This document shows, piece after piece, positions 59,224 through 64,000 of a DNA stretch of 64,000 nucleotides. The translations under genes were made by a program, and so were the position numbers. The notes below the pieces were generated by a model. It was given only the letters and a program-made list of their open reading frames with translations. It ran no database searches and had not been told where the DNA came from. The DNA is from an uncultured Prevotellaceae bacterium (GTDB lineage Bacteria > Bacteroidota > Bacteroidia > Bacteroidales > Bacteroidaceae), in assembly GCA_900316475.1 (NCBI GenBank), contig ONDA01000006.1, forward strand, positions 141,755-205,754. The letters run 5' to 3'. Each line of letters begins with the position of its first letter. The stretch's first letter is position 1.

Positions 59224-61608
59224 TTAAAACTCCAAGGTGAGTTTCCCGTTCAGTTGGCGTCCTGTGAGATAATTGGGAACGGCCCACTGCCGGTTGGTGA
59301 CGTCGGTCACCCAGTAGTAGCTGTTGACGTTTGAGATGCCGAAGAGGTTCAGACAGTCGATGCCGAGCCACAGGCGTCTGAGGCCGAATGACGAACGCTG
59401 AAGGCGCTTGTAAGCCAGCCAGGCCATACCGATGTCGGCACGCTTATAGGCCGGGGCCCGGAAGTTCTGCTGCTCGAGTCCGCGGTGGGGTGCGCCAAAG
59501 GGCAGTCCGTCGGCATAGGCCAGCCGCAGCGTCATCTTGAAGCGGTCAGTGCCGGGGAAGTAGTCGGTAAAGTGCAGGTTGATGGCGTAGTGCTGGTCGG
59601 TGGGCATGGGGAAGTAGCTGCCGCCGTCCATCTTCTGTCCCGTCTTCATCAGCGAGAAGGTGAGCCAGGAGTCGGTGCCGGGCACGAACTCGCCATAGAG
59701 TTTCATGTCGAGGCCGGCGATGTAGCCCGAGCAGAGGTTCTCGCCATAGTAGGTCACCTTGACGTTCTGCACGTTGTAGGGTATGAGGTTCGACAGGGCC
59801 TTGTAATAAGCCTCGGCCGTGAAGCGGAAGGGGCGCTGCATCATGCGGAAGCGGTAGTCGAAGGCGGCGATGAAATGTATAGACCGCTGGCTCTTGATGC
59901 GCTCGTTGAGGGTGACGATGGTGCGCCCGTTGACCGTACTCGTGTCGCGCAGTTCCTTGAAGAAAGGCGCCTGATAGTAAAGTCCTGTGGCAAAGCGCAG
60001 CGTGACGTCGTTGTTGAAAGAGGGAATGACGGCCAGCGACAGACGGGGTGAAACGGTGGTCTCGCGGTTCCACGACCAGTTGCTGAACCTCACACCGTAG
60101 TTCAGCGTGTAGAACGTTTCGCCGGGCGTCTGCCAGCGGTAGGTGTCCTGGATGTAGCCCTCTAACCGTCTTGACGACATGGTGTTCTTGGAAGACAGCG
60201 AATAGATGAGGTTCAGCCGGCTTTCGCTGTGGGGTATGGAGTAGCCGCTGGAGTCGCGCATCTCGTATTCGCGCGACTGTTCCTTGATGTGCTCCCACTT
60301 CATGGTGATTCCGGCCTCGACGTTGTGACTGCGGAACCGTCGGTTGGCCATCAGCTTGAGACTTTGGACGTCGGCCGTCAGATAGTTGCGGGCGTGCTCC
60401 ATATACGTGCCAACGCCTAAGTTCTCGGACGACTCGGTGTCGTCAAGCCAATACTGTCCCTGAATGTCGTAGGTCTCTTGTTCCTTGGTATGGAAGGCAG
60501 AGGCCAGCAGCTTGACCGTCGTGGAGTCGCTAAGGTGGCGGGCAATGGAGAGGGTGCCGAAAAAGGTGCGGAACACGTCTTTCTCCTGACCGTCAAAGTA
60601 GACGCGGAACGACTTGACGTCTTCCATCGTTCCGAAGCTCGTCTCACGGTCCTTGGGCGTGAACTGGTATTTGTTTTCGGAAATGTTGCCAATGAAATCT
60701 ACCGACCACCGGCTGCTTGGCTTCCAGTTGACATAGGTCTGATAGTCGAGGAAGTCTGGCCGATACTCGCCTGTCGTTTCCAACGAGCCTAACAGGTATT
60801 TTGTCGTCTTGTAGCGCAGGCCGTGGCTCATGGAGAACTTCTTGCTGCCGACGCCCAGATAGGCACTGCCACCAAGCAGCGAGCCTGTCAGCGAGGCTTC
60901 CGTCTGTTGGGGCGTGCGGTAAAAAATATCCAATACCGATGCCATCTTGTCGCCGTATTTGGCCTCGAAGCCGCCCGTGGAGAATCCCACCTTCTCGACC
61001 ATGTCGCCATTGATAATGCTAAGGCCCTCCTGTTGGCCTGAGCGGATGAGCAGAGGGCGGTACACTTCCACATTATTTATATATACGACGTTCTCGTCGA
61101 AGGAACCTCCCCGCACGTTGTACTGACTTGACAGCTCGTTGTGCGTCGAGACGCCGGCCTGTTGCTGAATGAGTTCCTCGACGGCATTGCCCGTAACGGA
61201 AGGACTGCTTTTCAGGTCCTTGATGTCAAGCTGCTCCGTTCCCGTTGTCTGGCGGCGCCGCTCGGTGATGGTCACCTCGTCAAGGGCTTCCTGCTGGTAC
61301 ATAATAATCTGTACGGTGAGTGTGCCGCGTGGCCTGATGAACTTCCGGGTACGAGCTTTGTAGCCTACCATAGAAAACTTAACCGTCACTGAATCAGATG
61401 ATTGCAGACTGATATTAAATTCTCCCTTGAGGTTTGTCATGGCCAGCTTACCTTGCTCGAGGCACATCACAGAGGCCAATTCCAAGCCGTTGCCGTCTTC
61501 ATCGACGACTTTACCTTTCAGCGTAAAGTCGGCAGCAGAGACGGCGTCAAGTGCAGATACAAGCAACAGGATGGCAGCCAGTATGCGCAAATATGATATT
61601 ACTTTCAT
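59224..61608 (-). CDS. TonB-dependent receptor with carboxypeptidase-like N-terminal domain
   Basis: 794-residue outer-membrane receptor. After the signal peptide comes a CarboxypepD_reg-like domain (LKGKVVDEDGNGLELASVMCLEQG), then the plug (VEELIQQQAGVSTHNELSSQYNVRGGSFDENVVYINNVE), then the barrel, ending LTLEF. The domain order matches SusC-related receptors, but no SusD lipoprotein follows and the length is short for SusC, so a siderophore, peptide or small-glycan substrate is as likely. Transcribed alone. Confidence 0.9.
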   Translation of the reverse strand: MKVISYLRILAAILLLVSALDAVSAADFTLKGKVVDEDGNGLELASVMCLEQGKLAMTNLKGEFNISLQSSDSVTVKFSMVGYKARTRKFIRPRGTLTVQIIMYQQEALDEVTITERRRQTTGTEQLDIKDLKSSPSVTGNAVEELIQQQAGVSTHNELSSQYNVRGGSFDENVVYINNVEVYRPLLIRSGQQEGLSIINGDMVEKVGFSTGGFEAKYGDKMASVLDIFYRTPQQTEASLTGSLLGGSAYLGVGSKKFSMSHGLRYKTTKYLLGSLETTGEYRPDFLDYQTYVNWKPSSRWSVDFIGNISENKYQFTPKDRETSFGTMEDVKSFRVYFDGQEKDVFRTFFGTLSIARHLSDSTTVKLLASAFHTKEQETYDIQGQYWLDDTESSENLGVGTYMEHARNYLTADVQSLKLMANRRFRSHNVEAGITMKWEHIKEQSREYEMRDSSGYSIPHSESRLNLIYSLSSKNTMSSRRLEGYIQDTYRWQTPGETFYTLNYGVRFSNWSWNRETTVSPRLSLAVIPSFNNDVTLRFATGLYYQAPFFKELRDTSTVNGRTIVTLNERIKSQRSIHFIAAFDYRFRMMQRPFRFTAEAYYKALSNLIPYNVQNVKVTYYGENLCSGYIAGLDMKLYGEFVPGTDSWLTFSLMKTGQKMDGGSYFPMPTDQHYAINLHFTDYFPGTDRFKMTLRLAYADGLPFGAPHRGLEQQNFRAPAYKRADIGMAWLAYKRLQRSSFGLRRLWLGIDCLNLFGISNVNSYYWVTDVTNRQWAVPNYLTGRQLNGKLTLEF

Positions 61609-61671
61609 CGCAAATAATATAACGGATTCGTTGCGGTTTTATTGCATCGAGAAAGAAAGTCATTCAATTCT

Positions 61672-61702
61672 TTTGATATTTGCGTAATTTATTGTATCTT
61701 TG
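61672..61702 (+). promoter_or_regulatory. Promoter of the MFS-YhcH pair
   Basis: TTTG at 61672-61675 and TATCTTTG at 61695-61702, spacing 19, 21 nt before the ATG. Confidence 0.7.
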
Positions 61703-61723
61703 CACCCACAAAATAAATGATTG

Positions 61724-62902
61724 ATGAATACACAGAACACACCTATACACGTAAGACTTTGGCATCGTGACTTCTGGCTGCTGTCATTGGCAAGCCTGCT
61801 GCTGTCGATGTCGGTCTATGTATTTGTTCCCTCTTTCCCGGTATGGCTGTTGGAAACAGTGAAGTTGTCTACTACTGAAGTGGGTATTTCAATGGGGGCC
61901 TTTGCCTTCGGACTCTATGCCTTTGGGTTCTTCTGCTCGTGGCTCGTACAGAGATTCCGCAGAAACAGCATCTGCATCCTCTCGATATTGGCAATGTTTG
62001 GCTCCATATCCCTGTTGTATTATATTCACGGCCTCACCAGCGATTTCGTAGAGTTCTGGCTGATTCTCATCCAGCGCGTCTTGCTGGGCGCAACATTCGG
62101 CTTGGCACAGATGATTATGCTCAGCACGCTGATTATCGACGCCAGCGAGTCGTATCGCCGCACGGAAGCCAACCATTCGGCCGCCTGGTTCACCAGGTTT
62201 GCACTGTCGCTGGGCCCTATATTGGGATACGTCTTGTTCTATTACAAGAATTTTGATGCCGTCTTGCTGGCATCGCTGTTTTGTGCAGCCTGCTCCGTCA
62301 TACTGATATCGGCGGTGAACTTCCCGTTCCGCACGCCGAGCGACTCCTTCTATATCGTCAGTACCGACCGCTTTTTCTTGACGAACAGCATCCCGCTCTA
62401 CATCAATCTCATCTTGTTTGCCGTTGTCGTCGGAATGCTGATGTCGTTAGGGCTCAGCGACCGATTCTATGCGTGTATCATGGCCGGATTCCTGCTGGCT
62501 CTGGTAGCCCAGCGCGTCGTCTTCCCCGATGCTGACTTGAAGAGCGAAATCGTGACGGGCTTTATCATCTTGCTGATGGTGCTTATCTTGATTTTCACAC
62601 GGCCCTTGCCGGTCGTATGGTATATCGCACCGTTGCTGCTGGGCTTCTCGATAGGCATCGTCTGTTCGCGGTTCCTGCTTTTCTTCATCAAGCTCAGCAG
62701 GCATTGCCAGCGGGGAACATCGCAGAGTATGTATTTCCTGGGATGGGAAAGCGGCTTAGCCCTTGGCCTCGGCATAGGCTACGGATTCTTCTTCAACGAT
62801 GACAAGGGAAACCTGATAACCTGTATGGTGCTGACGGTCGTCGCATTGGCCATGTATAACTTCTACACGCACAAGTGGTTCTTAAAACATAAAAACAGAT
62901 AA
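61724..62902 (+). CDS. MFS transporter
   Basis: 392 residues with 12 hydrophobic segments. The loop between helices 2 and 3 is FCSWLVQRFRRNSICIL, a weakened MFS motif A. The family exchanges or co-transports small solutes; substrate unknown. I use ATG at 61724; the TTG just before it is also in frame. The exported YhcH-like gene follows 4 nt later, so a sugar or sugar-acid is the best guess for the cargo. Confidence 0.87.
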   Translation: MNTQNTPIHVRLWHRDFWLLSLASLLLSMSVYVFVPSFPVWLLETVKLSTTEVGISMGAFAFGLYAFGFFCSWLVQRFRRNSICILSILAMFGSISLLYYIHGLTSDFVEFWLILIQRVLLGATFGLAQMIMLSTLIIDASESYRRTEANHSAAWFTRFALSLGPILGYVLFYYKNFDAVLLASLFCAACSVILISAVNFPFRTPSDSFYIVSTDRFFLTNSIPLYINLILFAVVVGMLMSLGLSDRFYACIMAGFLLALVAQRVVFPDADLKSEIVTGFIILLMVLILIFTRPLPVVWYIAPLLLGFSIGIVCSRFLLFFIKLSRHCQRGTSQSMYFLGWESGLALGLGIGYGFFFNDDKGNLITCMVLTVVALAMYNFYTHKWFLKHKNR

Positions 62903-62906
62903 CGAT

Positions 62907-63539
62907 ATGAAAAAGTCCATTCTGCTTGCTCTGTTACTGGGTGTTTGCTCCTTGGCAAAGGCGCAATCTGGCTATTTCACCCGTGAGTTCAATGACAAAG
63001 TATTGGAAAAGAAAGCTCGCGCATGGGTCAAGTCGGGGGTCTGGCGTCATGATTTCGAAAAGGCCAGCCCGCATAGTTCAATGAATGTCGTTGAATTCTA
63101 CCAGCAATACCAAAAGAACCCGTTGCAGTGGACGGCGCTGTTTCGTTGGCTGGCAGATACGGACTTGCTGGCAATACCAGCGGGAAAGCATCCCATCGCC
63201 GGTACCAAGCTGGTGGCAAGTGTAGAAGATTCGAAGAACGGACCGCTCGCCCAGCGGAATAGCGAAAGCCATTACCACCATATTGATTTTCAGTATGTCG
63301 TGAAGGGCGTTGAGCGGTTCGGCATCATCGACCATCTGACTTCCGTGCCTAAGGACAAGTACAAACCTGACGTCATACACTATGATTATGATGTGTCGAA
63401 GACGCGATTCTACGACTCCGACCCAGGCAAGTTCTTTATCTTCTTTCCGTCTGATTGGCACATCGCCAAAATCAATTCGCCAAAGGCTAAAGACCAGAAC
63501 ATACGCGTCATTGTCATTAAGGTGGATTACGTCGACTGA
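62907..63539 (+). CDS. Exported YhcH/YjgK/YiaL-family protein
   Basis: 210 residues, with a signal peptide (MKKSILLALLLGVCSLAKAQ), unlike the usual cytoplasmic YhcH of about 150 residues. The YhcH core is clear: SESHYHHIDFQYVVKGVERFG, YDYDVSKTRFYDS and FFIFFPSDWHIAKI, a cupin-like fold with His/Glu metal ligands. YhcH proteins accompany sialic-acid and related sugar-acid genes and may work as anomerases or isomerases. The MFS gene directly upstream supports a carbohydrate link, but no sialic-acid enzyme is near. Confidence 0.88.
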   Translation: MKKSILLALLLGVCSLAKAQSGYFTREFNDKVLEKKARAWVKSGVWRHDFEKASPHSSMNVVEFYQQYQKNPLQWTALFRWLADTDLLAIPAGKHPIAGTKLVASVEDSKNGPLAQRNSESHYHHIDFQYVVKGVERFGIIDHLTSVPKDKYKPDVIHYDYDVSKTRFYDSDPGKFFIFFPSDWHIAKINSPKAKDQNIRVIVIKVDYVD

Positions 63540-63604
63540 AGTCCACTTTTTGTTAATGCTTTTTGTTAATGAATGGTCTGTATTGCAAAAAAATCTATTT
63601 TTTC

Positions 63605-63635
63605 TTTGGCGATTCGGGAAAAAACCGTACCTTTG
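63605..63635 (+). promoter_or_regulatory. Promoter of ppdK
   Basis: TTTG at 63605-63608 and TACCTTTG at 63628-63635, spacing 19. Leader of about 50 nt. Confidence 0.7.
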
Positions 63636-63691
63636 TACACACTGAAAGAAAAAACCTAACAAAGTTTTAATCTTATAATAAAAAACAACTT

Positions 63692-64000
63692 ATGAGTCAA
63701 AAAAGAGTTTACCTCTTCGGTAACGGTAAGGCCGAAGGTAATGCAAAGATGCGTGAGGAACTTGGCGGCAAGGGTGCTAACCTTGCTGAGATGAACCTGA
63801 TTGGTGTACCTGTTCCTCCTGGTTTTACAATCACCACTGATTGCTGTAACGAATATTATCAGGTAGGTCAGCAGAAGATCATGGAGTTGCTGAACGACGA
63901 CGTGATGGCTGCTGTAAAGCACATTGAGACCCTGATGAACTCAAAGTTCGGCGACAAGGAGAACCCCCTGCTGGTTTCTGTTCGCTCAGGTGCTCGTGCC
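63692..64000 (+). CDS. ppdK: Pyruvate phosphate dikinase, 5' end only
   Basis: 103 N-terminal residues before the window ends. MSQKRVYLFGNGKAEGNAKM, then ELGGKGANLAEMNLIGVPVPPGFTIT is the nucleotide-binding start of PPDK, and the visible end LLVSVRSGARA is the conserved ATP-grasp segment. PPDK interconverts pyruvate, ATP and phosphate with PEP, AMP and PPi. That suits an organism with PPi-dependent phosphofructokinase, also in this window. Confidence 0.95.
   Translation, partial: MSQKRVYLFGNGKAEGNAKMREELGGKGANLAEMNLIGVPVPPGFTITTDCCNEYYQVGQQKIMELLNDDVMAAVKHIETLMNSKFGDKENPLLVSVRSGARA

Noticed and set aside
59224-61608. A polysaccharide-utilisation locus built on the SusC-like receptor
   Set aside because: No SusD-like lipoprotein, glycosidase or hybrid two-component sensor is next to it.

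Overview
The window reads as chromosomal DNA of a Bacteroidales bacterium, most like Prevotella and its relatives. The clues are many upstream boxes of the Bacteroidota -7 form (TAnnTTTG, sometimes with TTTG or TTG about 19-21 nt upstream), lipoprotein signals of the CGDDDE type, a FimB/Mfa2-like fimbrial lipoprotein, two TonB-dependent receptors, DUF4421 and DUF1460 proteins, a long pyrophosphate-dependent phosphofructokinase, a methylmalonyl-CoA epimerase/carboxyltransferase operon, and a BT4734/DUF3987/HU-like gene cluster. The species cannot be fixed from sequence alone. Coding density is high, and I see no rRNA, CRISPR array, insertion sequence, integrase or transposase.

Layout. 1-8.4 kb: a truncated metal P1B-ATPase with a His-rich N-terminus, a FadL-type outer-membrane protein, a Tyr/Trp- and Ser/Gly-rich secreted protein, prmA, a lipoprotein, a membrane-anchored GH25 lysozyme and PPi-phosphofructokinase. 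8.6-15.2 kb: a tightly packed plus-strand run (small protein, acyltransferase, Amidase_3-like exported protein, small protein, YgiQ radical SAM protein, PP2C-like protein), then tRNA-Arg(TCT) with its own promoter and terminator. 15.3-17.9 kb: a His-rich TonB receptor and a small His/Cys-rich membrane protein, probably for metal uptake. 18-20 kb: a DUF3298-like lipoprotein, rsmG and a glyoxalase-II-like hydrolase. 20-23.4 kb: a minus-strand operon (Gfo/Idh oxidoreductase, DUF4421, DUF1460, DUF1232). 23.4-29.5 kb: histidine genes, with hisB separated from hisG-hisD-hisC by a reversed mltF-like gene. 29.6-44 kb: a Crp-family regulator, lepA, a FimB-like lipoprotein, dapA, an apparent operon deoD-ettA-nfeD-SPFH-secreted multidomain protein, a SpoU methyltransferase and a phosphohexomutase.

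44.1-51.5 kb is the accessory region. It holds an HU-like protein, a DUF3987 protein, a BT4734/PriCT-2 primase-like protein, two small proteins, a 401-residue protein I do not recognise, an AT-rich secreted protein and a HEPN/MNT pair. Its non-coding DNA is unusually patterned: a cluster of GTACAC-like sites, three arrays of 8-bp TGCAAG repeats, an AT-rich core, and four head-to-tail repeats at an exact 22-bp period. Together these look like the replication or regulatory part of an integrated replicon. That is an inference; no recombinase is visible.

51.5-64 kb returns to core genes: ispE, dnaB, a patatin-like lipase, a sigma-70 factor with an altered region 2.3/2.4, a TPR protein, the mce-mmdA-small protein-biotin carrier operon of succinate/propionate metabolism (no membrane decarboxylase subunit beside it), a TonB receptor, an MFS transporter, an exported YhcH-like protein and the start of pyruvate phosphate dikinase.
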